Origin: Serratia bockelmannii
GTDB taxonomy: Bacteria; Pseudomonadota; Gammaproteobacteria; Enterobacterales; Enterobacteriaceae
Length of the DNA stretch: 64,000 nt
Direction of reading: 5' to 3'
NCBI RefSeq assembly: GCF_008011855.1
Contig: NZ_VOUX01000007.1
Coordinates: 1 to 64,000 of the forward strand
Shown here: positions 29,421 to 38,916 of the stretch, in pieces
Layout of the letters: each line of letters starts with the position of its first letter
How positions within the stretch are numbered: the first letter of the stretch is position 1
Notes under the pieces: model-generated
The model's database searches: none
Told to the model about the DNA's origin: nothing
What the model saw: the letters and a program-made list of their open reading frames with translations, nothing else
Position numbers and translations under genes: made by a program

Positions 29421-30164
29421 TCAGGCGGGATTCGGGATATCGATAAAGGTCACATCAAAGCCGTGGTGCTGGGCCAGCCAGTCCCCCAACGCTTTCACGC
29501 CACCGCGCTCAGTCGCATGGTGACCGGCGGCGAAGAAATGCACGCCCATTTCGCGCGCGCTATGAATGGTCTGTTCAGACACTTCACCGCTGATGAACGC
29601 ATCGACGCCGAAGCGCGCCGCGCTGTCGATAAAGCCCTGGCCACCGCCGGTGCACCAGGCCACCCGGCGAATGTGCTCAGGCGCGTTATCGCCGCAGTGC
29701 AGCACCGCGCGCCCCAGCCGGCTTTCGATACGCTGCTGCAGCGCCTCGCCGGTCAGCGGCTGTTCAAATTCGCCGTGTGGCACCAGCGGCTCGACGTCGC
29801 CAATCACCCGAATGCCCAGCGCCTGCGCCAGCTGCGCGTTGTTACCCAGCACCGGATGCGCGTCCAGCGGCAGGTGGTAGCCGTACAGGTTAATATCGTG
29901 AGTCAACAGCGTTTTCAGACGATTGCGCTTCATGCCGCGCACCGCCGGCGCCTCATTTTTCCAGAAATAGCCGTGGTGCACGATAATCGCGTCGGCCTGA
30001 TGCGCCACCGCGGCATCCAGCAGCGCCTGACAGGCGGTGACGCCGGTCACGATGCGCTGCACGTGCGGGCGGCCTTCTACCTGCAATCCGTTAGGGGCGT
30101 AGTCCTGAAACGCCGCGGCGTTCAGTTCCGTATTGATCAGTTGTTCCAGATCGAGGTTACGCAT
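29421..30164 (-). CDS. ybgI: Nif3-family metal-binding protein YbgI
   Basis: Member of the NIF3/DUF34 family, often labelled a GTP cyclohydrolase I type 2 homolog. The structure of E. coli YbgI is a toroidal hexamer with a di-metal site, but the function is unsettled. The 247 residues contain the metal-ligand motifs IIVHHGYFW, YHLPLDAHPVLGNN, and the C-terminal GHHATERGG. It starts 18 bp after the phosphodiesterase gene and ends 160 bp before pxpB. Confidence 0.93.
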   Translation of the reverse strand: MRNLDLEQLINTELNAAAFQDYAPNGLQVEGRPHVQRIVTGVTACQALLDAAVAHQADAIIVHHGYFWKNEAPAVRGMKRNRLKTLLTHDINLYGYHLPLDAHPVLGNNAQLAQALGIRVIGDVEPLVPHGEFEQPLTGEALQQRIESRLGRAVLHCGDNAPEHIRRVAWCTGGGQGFIDSAARFGVDAFISGEVSEQTIHSAREMGVHFFAAGHHATERGGVKALGDWLAQHHGFDVTFIDIPNPA

Positions 30165-30182
30165 TCTCTTCTCTCTTCATAG

Positions 30183-31163
30183 TCAAAATGTCTGCCGGTC
30201 GCCCTGCGCCATCAGGATGAATTTCACGCCCAGATCGTTGCCCTGCGCCAGCTGCTGCGCAATGGCGGCGCGCGTGTCTTCGCCCTGCTTCAGGCTGGGC
30301 TTGATGTGGCTGATCACCACCGGCAGACCGTTCAGCGAACCTTCACCGCCGCTGTACTGCGTCAGGTTCTTCAACTCCTTCAGCAGCCAGGCTGGCGTCA
30401 AATGGCCGTACAGATGTTTATCCTCCATCCCATTGGGGTACGAGGTTTCGATAATCATGCCTTTGAGCTTTTTCTGCTCGACAAGCGGCCCCAGCGTGCG
30501 CCAGACGGTATCGAGATCGCGTGATTGCTCCACCTTATCCGGCCCGGTATCGCCGAAGTAGGCGAAGAACTCGCTGCCGTTGGAAATCAGCAGCATCGAC
30601 GACGGGTAGCGATCGTGGCTAAGCGGGTACATCACGCCGGTCAACCCGGTCAGGCCGAGGGTAAAGCGCTGCTGCGGCCGCACCGTTTGCAGCCGGTAGG
30701 TGCCCAGCCGCGAACCGTTGCCGGCGTCGGTAAAGTTCGGCCAGGCCTTCCAGTTGAAGTAGTGATTACGCAGGGTCAGCACGGTGTCCGCCTGGGCGTA
30801 AACGGTTTTTTTATTGTCCTCGGGCGAGCCGACGATCAGCCCCGCCACGTGGTCCAGATGGCCATGGCTGATAAAGTAACTGCCGATCAACTGCCGGAAC
30901 ACATAGCCCTGCGGCGTGTAAGGCGCGGCCAGCTCTGACGTCACCTGCGGGAAGCTGCCCTTCTCCAGCCCTTTGGCGATGCCCGGTAGCAGCGAGCCGG
31001 CGTCCAGCGCCACATACTGCGGCTGATTATCGCTGCGGATCAGATAAGAGGTCAGGTTGCCGTCGCTAACGCCGCCGTCGACGCCCAGCGCCACCACGTC
31101 AAAGCCGGCTATCGCCAGCGCCGAATAGCCGCTCAGGCACAGGGCCAGCACCTTTTTCATCAT
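30183..31163 (-). CDS. Periplasmic class II 3',5'-cyclic-nucleotide phosphodiesterase
   Basis: A 326-residue metallo-beta-lactamase-fold enzyme. A signal peptide ends at SALAIA (about residue 19). The segment SHGHLDHVAGLIVGSP (His100, His102, Asp104, His105) matches the class II cyclic-nucleotide phosphodiesterase signature. Further metal ligands are likely in YPLSHD, FFAYFGDTG and VVISHIKPS. Vibrio CpdP is the secreted bacterial prototype. Its likely role is cleavage of external cAMP or cGMP; this is family inference. AAGGAG precedes the start. It sits 22 bp after photolyase and 18 bp before ybgI, the place held by divergent dtpD in E. coli. Confidence 0.9.
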   Translation of the reverse strand: MMKKVLALCLSGYSALAIAGFDVVALGVDGGVSDGNLTSYLIRSDNQPQYVALDAGSLLPGIAKGLEKGSFPQVTSELAAPYTPQGYVFRQLIGSYFISHGHLDHVAGLIVGSPEDNKKTVYAQADTVLTLRNHYFNWKAWPNFTDAGNGSRLGTYRLQTVRPQQRFTLGLTGLTGVMYPLSHDRYPSSMLLISNGSEFFAYFGDTGPDKVEQSRDLDTVWRTLGPLVEQKKLKGMIIETSYPNGMEDKHLYGHLTPAWLLKELKNLTQYSGGEGSLNGLPVVISHIKPSLKQGEDTRAAIAQQLAQGNDLGVKFILMAQGDRQTF

Positions 31164-31185
31164 TGCGTCGCTCCTTGCAGTTGCC

Positions 31186-32616
31186 TCAAGACTCTCCCCG
31201 TTTCGCCGCCTCGAACGCCGCCAACGTCTCCATGCGGGCTTGTTTGTGATCGACGATCGGCAGCGGGTAGTTCAGCGTGCATCGCTGCTTTTCCGCCCAG
31301 CGATGGGGATGATGGATGTCATTGTCGGGCACATCCGCCAGTTCCGGCAACCATTTACGGATAAAAGTGCCTTGTGGATCAAAACGTTCACCCTGGGTGG
31401 TCGGGTTGAAGATGCGGAAATACGGCGCGGCGTCGGTGCCGGTGGAGGCCGCCCACTGCCAGCCGCCGTTGTTGGCCGCCAGATCCCCGTCCAGCAGTTG
31501 CGACATGAAATAGCGCTCCCCGGCGCGCCAGTCGATCAGCAGATCTTTCACCAGAAAACTGGCGCTGATCATGCGCAGCCGGTTGTGCATCCAGCCGGTG
31601 GCATTCAGTTGGCGCATGGCGGCATCGACGATCGGATAACCGGTTTCGCCCCGCTGCCAGGCCTGCAGCTTCGCCGCGTCATCGCACCAGCGCACCTTGT
31701 CCGTCCAGGCGATAAACGGCCGATGGCGACACAGCTCGGGATAGGCCACCAGCAGATGGCGGTAGAACTCGCGCCAAATCAGCTCGTTCAGCCAGGCGAA
31801 AGCGCCGCTCTCGCGATCTTCCAGCAGCTGCGGGCATTCGGCGCGCAGGCGGTTGAAGCACTGGCGCGGCGACAGCGCACCGATCGCCAGATAGGGCGAC
31901 AGGCTGCTGGTGCCGGCGATGGCGGGCAGATCGCGCTGCCGAAGGTAATCCTGCACCTGCTCACGACAAAAGGCGCGCAGCCGCTGCAGCGCGGCCTCCT
32001 CGCCGGCGGGATAGTCATCCCCAATTTCCGCCGCGGGATAATCGAACGCCGCCGGCGCCTCAGGCGCAGGCAACGCGCCATCGGCACGGATCTTCGGCGC
32101 CGGCAGGCAGCTCACGTCGGACTCGGTCAGGCGCTGAATAAAGGCGTTGCGAAACGGCGTATAAACCTTGTACATCTCGCCGCCGCCGGTGAGCACGCTG
32201 CCCGGCGGCAACAGCAGGCTGTCATCAAAACCGTGGCACGTTACCCGTCCATTCAACTGCTGCTCCAGCCGCACATCGCGTCGCCGTTCATTCAGTTCAT
32301 ACTGGCGGTTGTAAAACAGCGCATCTACCTGCTCTCGCTCGCAATAGTCCGCCAGCCAGTCGATCGACGCGGCAAAGTCCGCACAGGCATGGCAATGCAG
32401 CGCAATGCCCTTTTGCGCCAGCGCCTGTTGCACCGCCTGCAGGCTGGCGTGGATCAGCGCCGCCTGCCGCGGCGCCATCTCATGTTGCCGCCACTGCTCC
32501 GGTGTGGCGATAAACACCGCCAGCACCCGGGCTTTCGGATCGCTGCAGGCGGCGTGCAGGGCTTTGTTGTCGGTGATACGCAGATCGTTACGCAACCAGA
32601 CCAGATGCGTGGTCAT
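31186..32616 (-). CDS. phrB: Deoxyribodipyrimidine photolyase
   Basis: Blue-light enzyme that splits cyclobutane pyrimidine dimers using FAD and an antenna folate. The start at 32616 (MTTHLVWLRNDLRITDN) has AAGGAG five bases upstream and gives 476 residues. The N-terminal photolyase domain (about 1-135) precedes the FAD domain with TSSLSPYLAIGALSPRQ, ELIWREFYRHLL, WQRGETGYPIVDAAMRQL, MHNRLRM and NNGGWQWAASTGTDAAPYFR, including the Trp electron-transfer residues. It lies 15 bp after the DUF523-DUF1722 gene, its probable operon partner. Confidence 0.98.
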   Translation of the reverse strand: MTTHLVWLRNDLRITDNKALHAACSDPKARVLAVFIATPEQWRQHEMAPRQAALIHASLQAVQQALAQKGIALHCHACADFAASIDWLADYCEREQVDALFYNRQYELNERRRDVRLEQQLNGRVTCHGFDDSLLLPPGSVLTGGGEMYKVYTPFRNAFIQRLTESDVSCLPAPKIRADGALPAPEAPAAFDYPAAEIGDDYPAGEEAALQRLRAFCREQVQDYLRQRDLPAIAGTSSLSPYLAIGALSPRQCFNRLRAECPQLLEDRESGAFAWLNELIWREFYRHLLVAYPELCRHRPFIAWTDKVRWCDDAAKLQAWQRGETGYPIVDAAMRQLNATGWMHNRLRMISASFLVKDLLIDWRAGERYFMSQLLDGDLAANNGGWQWAASTGTDAAPYFRIFNPTTQGERFDPQGTFIRKWLPELADVPDNDIHHPHRWAEKQRCTLNYPLPIVDHKQARMETLAAFEAAKRGES

Positions 32617-32631
32617 AAAACTCCTTGTCAA

Positions 32632-33588
32632 TCAATGGCCGTAACGCAAACGCAGCGCCTCCGGGTAAGGTTCGAAATAGCGTTGTTCCGCCAGATAGCG
32701 ATCGGGGTATTCCGCCATGTAATGCTTGAGCAGCGCGATCGGCGCCAGCAGCGGCTGCATGCCCTGCCGGTAGCGATCGATCAGGTGCGCCAGCTCCTGG
32801 CGCTGCGCCGCGCTAAGCTGACGACGGAAGTAGCCCTGCACGTGCATTAACACGTTGGTGTGGTTGCGCCGCGTCGCTTTGTGCGCCAACAGCGCCATCA
32901 GGCGGCTGCGGTATTCCACGGCGAAGGCCTCCAGCGAGTCCCAGCGGTGAATATCGGCGACGAAGCGCCCCAGCTCGCGGTACGCCGGCTGCGAATGCGC
33001 CAGCAGCGACAGCTTGTAGCGGCTGTGAAACGCGATCAGCCCGCCGCGGGTCAGCCCCTGACGCCACAGCATGTTCAACTCATACAGCGCGTACACTCGC
33101 TCGATAAAGTTTTCCCGCAGCGCCGCATCCTGCAATCGTCCATCTTCTTCCACCGGCAGCCACGGCATCTGACGCAGCAGCTCGGCGGTAAACAGCCCAA
33201 CGCCGTTTTTACGCGAGTCCTTGCCGTTCTCGCTGTAGACCCGCACCCGTTCCAGGCCGCAGCTCGGCGACTTGGCGCAGACGATATAGCCGCACAGGTG
33301 CTGCAACGCGGCCACGCGCTGCGCGGAGAAACTGCGCATCTCCTCGGTCAGATCCACGCCGGCGTCGTTGCTGTAGCGCATCGCCGGCCACGGCTGCGCC
33401 TGTTTCACCAGGCGCAGCGCCGGGCGCGGCGTGGGCAGGCCGATCGCCATTTCCGGGCAAACGGGCTCAAAGCGCACATAGGGCGCCAACTGTTCCACCG
33501 CAAAAGCCAGCCGCTTGTGGCCACCGTCGAAACGCACCGCGTCGCCCAGTAAACAGGCGCTGATGCCGATAGGGATCTTGTCGCTCAT
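32632..33588 (-). CDS. DUF523-DUF1722 protein, RudS-type tRNA 4-thiouridine desulfidase candidate
   Basis: A 318-residue two-domain protein. The N-terminal DUF523 (TudS-like) domain, residues about 5-150, has four conserved cysteines: Cys12 in ISACLLG, Cys44 in FEPVCPEM, and Cys104 and Cys110 in CAKSPSCG. These would hold the iron-sulfur cluster of thiouracil desulfidases. Residues about 190-310 form DUF1722, the only domain in E. coli YbgA. The TudS-DUF1722 fusion is the architecture of RudS, reported to convert 4-thiouridine in tRNA to uridine. All key cysteines are present, so activity is plausible but inferred. It directly precedes phrB. Confidence 0.85.
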   Translation of the reverse strand: MSDKIPIGISACLLGDAVRFDGGHKRLAFAVEQLAPYVRFEPVCPEMAIGLPTPRPALRLVKQAQPWPAMRYSNDAGVDLTEEMRSFSAQRVAALQHLCGYIVCAKSPSCGLERVRVYSENGKDSRKNGVGLFTAELLRQMPWLPVEEDGRLQDAALRENFIERVYALYELNMLWRQGLTRGGLIAFHSRYKLSLLAHSQPAYRELGRFVADIHRWDSLEAFAVEYRSRLMALLAHKATRRNHTNVLMHVQGYFRRQLSAAQRQELAHLIDRYRQGMQPLLAPIALLKHYMAEYPDRYLAEQRYFEPYPEALRLRYGH

Positions 33589-33680
33589 ACCGCTCTCCCA
33601 TGTTGTTGACCGATGAGGAAAGTGTAGAAGAATGGCTTGCCAAATACGACCTTGCGCTTGATAGGGGTGGCCAGAGGCAT

Positions 33681-33713
33681 AAAAAAACCCCCGCCACAGG
33701 GCGAGGGTTTTTT
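33681..33713 (-). terminator. ybfA terminator
   Basis: AACCCCCGCC and GGCGAGGGTT form a hairpin with one mismatch, flanked by A7 on one side and T6 on the other, so it can end transcription from either side. It lies 18 bp after the ybfA stop. Confidence 0.85.
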
Positions 33714-33730
33714 CGTGAATCGGCAGCGAC

Positions 33731-33940
33731 TCAGTAGAAATCGCAGGACGCCAGTTCCGCCTGCTGCAGCCAGACCGGCTTATCGCTGGTTTTTGACCAG
33801 ACGCGGTGCAGGTAGCTGTAAAAACGCCCGCGATCGCTGCGGAACAGCATCACCGGCAGGGCCAAAATGCCCGCGATAACCACTGCGCTGCGGCGCAGGA
33901 GAATCCGATGCAGTGAATAAGCGTGATAGGTCGTAGACAT
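33731..33940 (-). CDS. ybfA: Small membrane protein YbfA (DUF2517)
   Basis: A 69-residue protein with one membrane helix (about 17-33, [16 protein letters not shown]) followed by the highly conserved tail [18 protein letters not shown]. That tail is almost identical to E. coli YbfA, which also sits divergent from kdpF. GGAGG lies five bases upstream of the ATG. Function is unknown; linkage to kdp is conserved. Confidence 0.93.
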   Translation of the reverse strand: MSTTYHAYSLHRILLRRSAVVIAGILALPVMLFRSDRGRFYSYLHRVWSKTSDKPVWLQQAELASCDFY

Positions 33941-34381
33941 GCGAACCTCCTTAAAAACGCCTGCCGTTGATTTGTCAGGGAAAACGGCGTGAGCGTATCA
34001 AATGAACAATCGGTAATTTGGTAACTGAGCAAAATTTTAGCGCACTTGATGAAAGTTTACTACTCATCCGACCACTAAATCGCACAAAAAATCGCTAATC
34101 ACCGCAGCGATTCGTAATTTTGTTACAGTCAGGTTAATTTTTAACTTATCATGGGTTACATTGTGGTTATTATCCGGTTCCTGCTTCCACGCCTCTGCCC
34201 TTGCTTATTCACTCATCAGGCGCAATCTCGCCGCCAACCTGCTGCTTGAAATGCTCAATTTCCGCTGAAATTTCAGCCATTTTTATACTTTTTTTACACC
34301 CGCCCGCGCGATTTTTTCATCTTCTTTCTACCCCGCTCCCTACACTGCCTCTATCAAAAACAACACCTCTGGAGGTGTCCC
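33941..34381. other. Divergent ybfA-kdpF intergenic region
   Basis: A 441-bp AT-rich region holding the promoters of ybfA (leftward) and the kdp operon (rightward). The only site I can name is the T-rich KdpE box at 34282-34301. No gene is evident. The weak open frame across its right end lies over the kdpF leader. Confidence 0.7.
34282..34301 (+). promoter_or_regulatory. KdpE-binding site of the kdpF promoter
   Basis: TTTATACTTTTTTTACACCC is almost the same as the T-rich KdpE site upstream of E. coli kdpFABC. It lies about 80 bp before kdpF, where the response regulator would activate under potassium limitation. Confidence 0.8.
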
Positions 34382-34471
34382 GTGAGTTTCAGCGTTATTG
34401 GTGGTGCGCTGTTGGTCCTGCTGCTGTTGGCCTATCTGGTCTACGCCCTGTTTAACGCGGAGGATTTCTGA
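34382..34471 (+). CDS. kdpF: K+-transporting ATPase subunit KdpF
   Basis: A 29-residue single-helix peptide that stabilises the KdpFABC pump. It starts with GTG at 34382 ([14 protein letters not shown]), with GGAGG nine bases upstream, and ends AEDF. It has the same length as E. coli KdpF and overlaps kdpA by one base (TGATG). Confidence 0.96.
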   Translation: MSFSVIGGALLVLLLLAYLVYALFNAEDF

Positions 34472-36159
34472 TGGCGGCTTCAGCCTTTTTACTGATCGCC
34501 AGTTTCCTGCTGGTGCTTCTGCTGCTGGCCCGGCCGCTGGGCGGCTTTATGGCGCGCCTGATCGAAGGTGAGCCGCTGCCTGCGCTGCGCGGGGTGGAAG
34601 CCGGCGTCTGGCGCGCCTGCGGCATCCGCGCCACCGAGATGAACTGGTGGCAGTACGCGCTGGCGATCCTGGCGTTCAACCTGCTCGGCCTGGCGTTGCT
34701 GTTCGCCCTGCTGATGACGCAGGGCTCGCTGCCGCTCAACCCGCAAGGCTTCCCGGGCCTCTCCTGGGATCTGGCGCTCAACACCGCCGTCAGCTTCGTC
34801 ACCAACACCAACTGGCAGGCCTACAGCGGTGAAAGCGCTCTCAGCTATTTCAGCCAGATGGCCGGGCTGGCGGTGCAGAACTTCGTCTCCGCCTCCACCG
34901 GCATCGCCGTGGCCTTTGCGCTGATCCGCGCCTTTACCCGCCGCGCCGGCAAGACCGTCGGCAACGCCTGGGCCGATCTGTTCCGCATCACGCTGTATGT
35001 GCTGCTGCCGATCGCGCTGCTGATCGCTCTGTTCTTCGTCAGCCAGGGCACGCTGCAAAACTTCCTGCCTTACCTGCACGTCACCACGCTCGAAGGTGCG
35101 CAGCAGACGCTGCCGATGGGACCAGTGGCCTCGCAGGAAGCGATCAAGATGCTCGGCACCAACGGCGGCGGCTTCTTCGGCGCCAACTCGGCGCACCCGT
35201 TCGAGAACCCAACCGTGCTGACCAACTTCGTGCAGATGCTGGCCATCTTCCTGATCCCCTGCGCGCTGTGCTTCTCCTTCGGCCAGTTGGCCGGTGAAAA
35301 CCGTCAGGGCCACGCGCTGATCTGGGCGATGGCGCTGATCTTCGTGGTGGCGGTGGTGGTGGTGATGGTCGCCGAGCTGGCGGGCAACCCGCACCTGAGC
35401 ACGCTGGGCGCCGACAGCAACATCAATATGGAAGGCAAAGAGTCGCGCTTTGGCATTCTCGCCACCAGCCTGTTCTCGGTGGTGACCACCGCCGCGTCCT
35501 GCGGGGCGGTCAACGCCATGCACGACTCCTTCACCGCGCTGGGCGGCATGGTACCGATGTGGCTGATGCAGATCGGTGAGGTGGTGTTCGGCGGCGTAGG
35601 CTCCGGCCTGTACGGCATGCTGCTGTTCGTACTGCTGACGGTATTTATCGCCGGTCTGATGATCGGCCGCACCCCGGAATACCTGGGCAAAAAGATCGAC
35701 GTTTACGACATGAAGATGACCGCGCTAGCGATCCTGGTCACGCCGACGCTGGTGTTGCTGGGCAGCGCGCTGGCCATCGGCACCGACGCGGGCCGCGCCG
35801 GCATCCTCAACCCGGGCGCTCACGGCTTCAGCGAAGTGCTGTACGCCCTGTCCTCCGCCGCCAACAACAACGGCAGCGCCTTCGCCGGGTTGAGCGTCAA
35901 TACGCCGTTCTACAACCTGCTGCTGGCCTTCGCCATGTTCGTCGGCCGCTTCGGGGTGATCCTGCCGGTGCTGGCGATCGCCGGTTCGCTGAGCGCTAAA
36001 CAACGCCAGCCGGCGGGCAACGGCACCCTGCCGACCTATGGGCCGCTGTTTATCGGTCTGCTGATCGGCACCGTATTGCTGGTGGGTGCACTGACCTTCG
36101 TGCCGGCGCTGGCGCTAGGCCCGGTGGCCGAGCATTTGCAGCTTTGGTTGGCAAACTAA
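34471..36159 (+). CDS. kdpA: K+-transporting ATPase subunit KdpA
   Basis: Potassium-selecting channel subunit of the Kdp pump, 562 residues with about ten membrane helices. It carries four selectivity-filter-like loops: [46 protein letters not shown] and [13 protein letters not shown]. It is translationally coupled to kdpF and precedes kdpB by 26 bp. Confidence 0.98.
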   Translation: MAASAFLLIASFLLVLLLLARPLGGFMARLIEGEPLPALRGVEAGVWRACGIRATEMNWWQYALAILAFNLLGLALLFALLMTQGSLPLNPQGFPGLSWDLALNTAVSFVTNTNWQAYSGESALSYFSQMAGLAVQNFVSASTGIAVAFALIRAFTRRAGKTVGNAWADLFRITLYVLLPIALLIALFFVSQGTLQNFLPYLHVTTLEGAQQTLPMGPVASQEAIKMLGTNGGGFFGANSAHPFENPTVLTNFVQMLAIFLIPCALCFSFGQLAGENRQGHALIWAMALIFVVAVVVVMVAELAGNPHLSTLGADSNINMEGKESRFGILATSLFSVVTTAASCGAVNAMHDSFTALGGMVPMWLMQIGEVVFGGVGSGLYGMLLFVLLTVFIAGLMIGRTPEYLGKKIDVYDMKMTALAILVTPTLVLLGSALAIGTDAGRAGILNPGAHGFSEVLYALSSAANNNGSAFAGLSVNTPFYNLLLAFAMFVGRFGVILPVLAIAGSLSAKQRQPAGNGTLPTYGPLFIGLLIGTVLLVGALTFVPALALGPVAEHLQLWLAN

Positions 36160-36185
36160 CCGACGTCACAGAGAGAGAATAAGAG

Positions 36186-38255
36186 ATGACTCGCAAACAA
36201 CGCGCGCTGTTTGAACCGGCCCTGGTGCGCACCGCGCTGATCGATGCGGTGAAAAAACTGGATCCTCGCGTTCAATGGCGCAACCCGGTGATGTTCGTGG
36301 TGTATATCGGCAGCCTGCTGACCACCGCCATCTGGCTGGCGATCCTCGCCGGCCAAACCGACGGTGCCGCCGCCTTTACCGGCAGCGTCGCCCTGTGGTT
36401 GTGGTTCACCGTGCTGTTCGCCAACTTCGCCGAGGCGCTGGCCGAAGGCCGCAGCAAGGCCCAGGCGGAAAGCCTGAAAGGCACCAAGAAAACCAGCTGG
36501 GCGAAAAAGCTGGCCGGCCCGCGCCGCGACGGCGCCACGGAGAAAGTGGCCGCCGAAAGCCTGCGCAAAGGCGATATCGTACTGGTGGAAGCCGGCGATA
36601 CCGTCCCGTGCGACGGCGAAGTGCTGGAAGGCGGCGCCTCGGTAGATGAAAGCGCCATCACCGGCGAATCCGCCCCGGTGATCCGCGAATCCGGCGGGGA
36701 CTTCTCCTCGGTCACCGGCGGCACCCGCGTGCTGTCCGACTGGCTGGTGGTACAGTGCAGCGTCAACCCGGGGGAAACCTTCCTCGATCGCATGATCGCC
36801 ATGGTGGAAGGCGCCAAGCGCCGCAAAACGCCGAACGAGATCGCGCTGACCATCCTGCTGGTGGCGCTGACCATCGTGTTCGTCCTGGCCACCGCCACCC
36901 TGTTCCCGTTCTCGCAATACAGCGTGGAAGCGGCCGGCAGCGGCAGCGTGGTCACCATCACCGTGCTGGTCGCCTTGCTGGTTTGCCTGATCCCCACCAC
37001 CATCGGTGGCCTGCTGTCCGCCATCGGCGTGGCCGGGATGAGCCGCATGCTCGGCGCCAACGTGATCGCCACCAGCGGCCGCGCGGTGGAAGCCGCCGGC
37101 GACGTGGACGTGCTTCTGCTGGATAAAACCGGCACCATCACGCTGGGCAACCGCCAGGCTTCAGAGTTCCTGCCGGCGCCGGGCGTGAAAGAGCAAGAGC
37201 TGGCGGACGCCGCGCAGCTGGCCTCGCTGGCGGACGAAACGCCGGAAGGCCGCAGCATCGTGGTGTTGGCCAAACAGCGCTTCAACCTGCGCGAACGCGA
37301 TCTGCAGGCGCTGAACGCCACCTTCGTGCCCTTCTCGGCCCAAACCCGCATGAGCGGCGTCAACGTGCAGGAGCGCATGATCCGCAAAGGCGCAGTGGAT
37401 GCCATTCGCCGTCACGTCGAATCCAATCAGGGGCACTTCCCGCGGGCGGTGGACGATCTGGTGGAAAGCGTGGCGCGCACCGGCGGCACGCCGTTGGTGG
37501 TGGCGGAAGGCGCCCGGGTGCTGGGCGTGGTGGCGCTGAAGGATATCGTCAAGGGCGGCATCAAGGAACGCTTCAATGAGCTGCGCAAGATGGGCATCAA
37601 AACGGTGATGATCACCGGCGATAACCCGCTGACCGCGGCGGCGATCGCCGCCGAAGCCGGGGTGGACGACTTCCTGTCGGAAGCCACGCCGGAAGCCAAG
37701 CTGGCGCTGATCCGCCAGTATCAGGCGGAAGGCCGTCTGGTGGCGATGACCGGCGACGGCACCAACGACGCCCCGGCGCTGGCGCAGGCCGATGTGGCGG
37801 TGGCGATGAACTCCGGCACCCAGGCCGCCAAAGAGGCGGGCAACATGGTCGATCTGGATTCCAACCCGACCAAGCTGATCGAAGTGGTACACATCGGCAA
37901 ACAGATGCTGATGACGCGCGGCTCGCTGACCACCTTCAGCATCGCCAACGACGTGGCCAAATACTTCGCCATTATTCCGGCGGCGTTCGCGGCCACCTAT
38001 CCGCAGCTGAACGCGCTGAACGTGATGCACCTGCACTCCCCGGCCTCCGCCATCATGTCGGCGGTGATCTTCAACGCCCTGGTGATCGTGTTCCTGATCC
38101 CGCTGGCGTTGAAAGGGGTGAGTTACAAACCGATGAGCGCCGCGGCCCTGCTGCGCCGCAACCTGTGGCTGTACGGGGTCGGCGGCCTGCTGGTGCCGTT
38201 CGTCGGCATCAAACTGATCGACCTGATCCTGGTCGCGCTGCACGTCGCCGGTTAA
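36186..38255 (+). CDS. kdpB: K+-transporting ATPase subunit KdpB
   Basis: P-type ATPase catalytic subunit of 689 residues. It carries the phosphatase loop [10 protein letters not shown], membrane motif [14 protein letters not shown], the phosphorylated aspartate in DKTGT (Asp313), KGAVDAIRR in the nucleotide domain, and [22 protein letters not shown] precedes the ATG. It energises KdpA. Confidence 0.98.
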   Translation: MTRKQRALFEPALVRTALIDAVKKLDPRVQWRNPVMFVVYIGSLLTTAIWLAILAGQTDGAAAFTGSVALWLWFTVLFANFAEALAEGRSKAQAESLKGTKKTSWAKKLAGPRRDGATEKVAAESLRKGDIVLVEAGDTVPCDGEVLEGGASVDESAITGESAPVIRESGGDFSSVTGGTRVLSDWLVVQCSVNPGETFLDRMIAMVEGAKRRKTPNEIALTILLVALTIVFVLATATLFPFSQYSVEAAGSGSVVTITVLVALLVCLIPTTIGGLLSAIGVAGMSRMLGANVIATSGRAVEAAGDVDVLLLDKTGTITLGNRQASEFLPAPGVKEQELADAAQLASLADETPEGRSIVVLAKQRFNLRERDLQALNATFVPFSAQTRMSGVNVQERMIRKGAVDAIRRHVESNQGHFPRAVDDLVESVARTGGTPLVVAEGARVLGVVALKDIVKGGIKERFNELRKMGIKTVMITGDNPLTAAAIAAEAGVDDFLSEATPEAKLALIRQYQAEGRLVAMTGDGTNDAPALAQADVAVAMNSGTQAAKEAGNMVDLDSNPTKLIEVVHIGKQMLMTRGSLTTFSIANDVAKYFAIIPAAFAATYPQLNALNVMHLHSPASAIMSAVIFNALVIVFLIPLALKGVSYKPMSAAALLRRNLWLYGVGGLLVPFVGIKLIDLILVALHVAG

Positions 38256-38273
38256 CCATTGAGGGAAATGAAC

Positions 38274-38843
38274 ATGACGTATTTACGACCTGCGCTGGTG
38301 ATGCTGATCCTGCTGACGCTGATCACCGGCATCGCCTATCCGCTGCTGACCACCGGGCTGGCGCAGCTGCTGTTTTCGGGCGCGGCCAACGGTTCGCTGC
38401 TGTACCAGGGCGACAAGGCGGTCGGCTCCGCACTGATCGGCCAGAACTTCACGCGCGCCGACTATTTCTGGGGCCGCCCATCGGCCACCGGCGATTCGGC
38501 CTATAATTCGCTGGCCTCCGCCGGCAGCAACCTGGCGGCCACCAACCCGGCGCTGGATAAGGCTATCGCCGAGCGCGCAGCGCAGCTGCGCCAGGCCAAT
38601 CCTGCGATGAGCGGCCCGATCCCGGTCGATCTGCTGACCGCCTCCGGCAGTGGGTTGGATCCGCAGATCTCGATCGCTGCGGCGCGGTATCAGCTGGCGC
38701 GGGTCGCGGCGGCGCGTCATTTGCCGCCGGAACAGGTCGCCAAACTGATCGAAGACAACACCGATCGGGCCACGCCCAACTTCATGGGCGAATCGGTGGT
38801 GAACGTGTTGAAGCTGAACCTGGCGCTGGATGCGTTGAAGTAA
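38274..38843 (+). CDS. kdpC: K+-transporting ATPase subunit KdpC
   Basis: Single-span membrane subunit with a periplasmic domain that completes the Kdp pump. The ATG at 38274 ([14 protein letters not shown]), eight bases after GAGGG, gives 189 residues. Earlier in-frame starts at 38259 (TTG) and 38268 (ATG) are less likely. Conserved motifs are [23 protein letters not shown] and [12 protein letters not shown]. Confidence 0.96.
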   Translation: MTYLRPALVMLILLTLITGIAYPLLTTGLAQLLFSGAANGSLLYQGDKAVGSALIGQNFTRADYFWGRPSATGDSAYNSLASAGSNLAATNPALDKAIAERAAQLRQANPAMSGPIPVDLLTASGSGLDPQISIAAARYQLARVAAARHLPPEQVAKLIEDNTDRATPNFMGESVVNVLKLNLALDALK

Positions 38844-38867
38844 CGCGCCGTATTCAGCATAGTGATA

Positions 38868-38893
38868 GGGTTCGGCATGCCGAACCCCTTTTT
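38868..38893 (+). terminator. Intrinsic terminator or attenuator between kdpC and kdpD
   Basis: GGGTTCGGCATGCCGAACCC (38868-38887) is a perfect 20-bp palindrome followed by C and five T residues. It sits 25 bp after kdpC and ends 24 bp before kdpD, so it should limit readthrough into the sensor-regulator genes. Confidence 0.85.
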
Positions 38894-38916
38894 GCTTGGT
38901 AACACAAGGAATTGTC

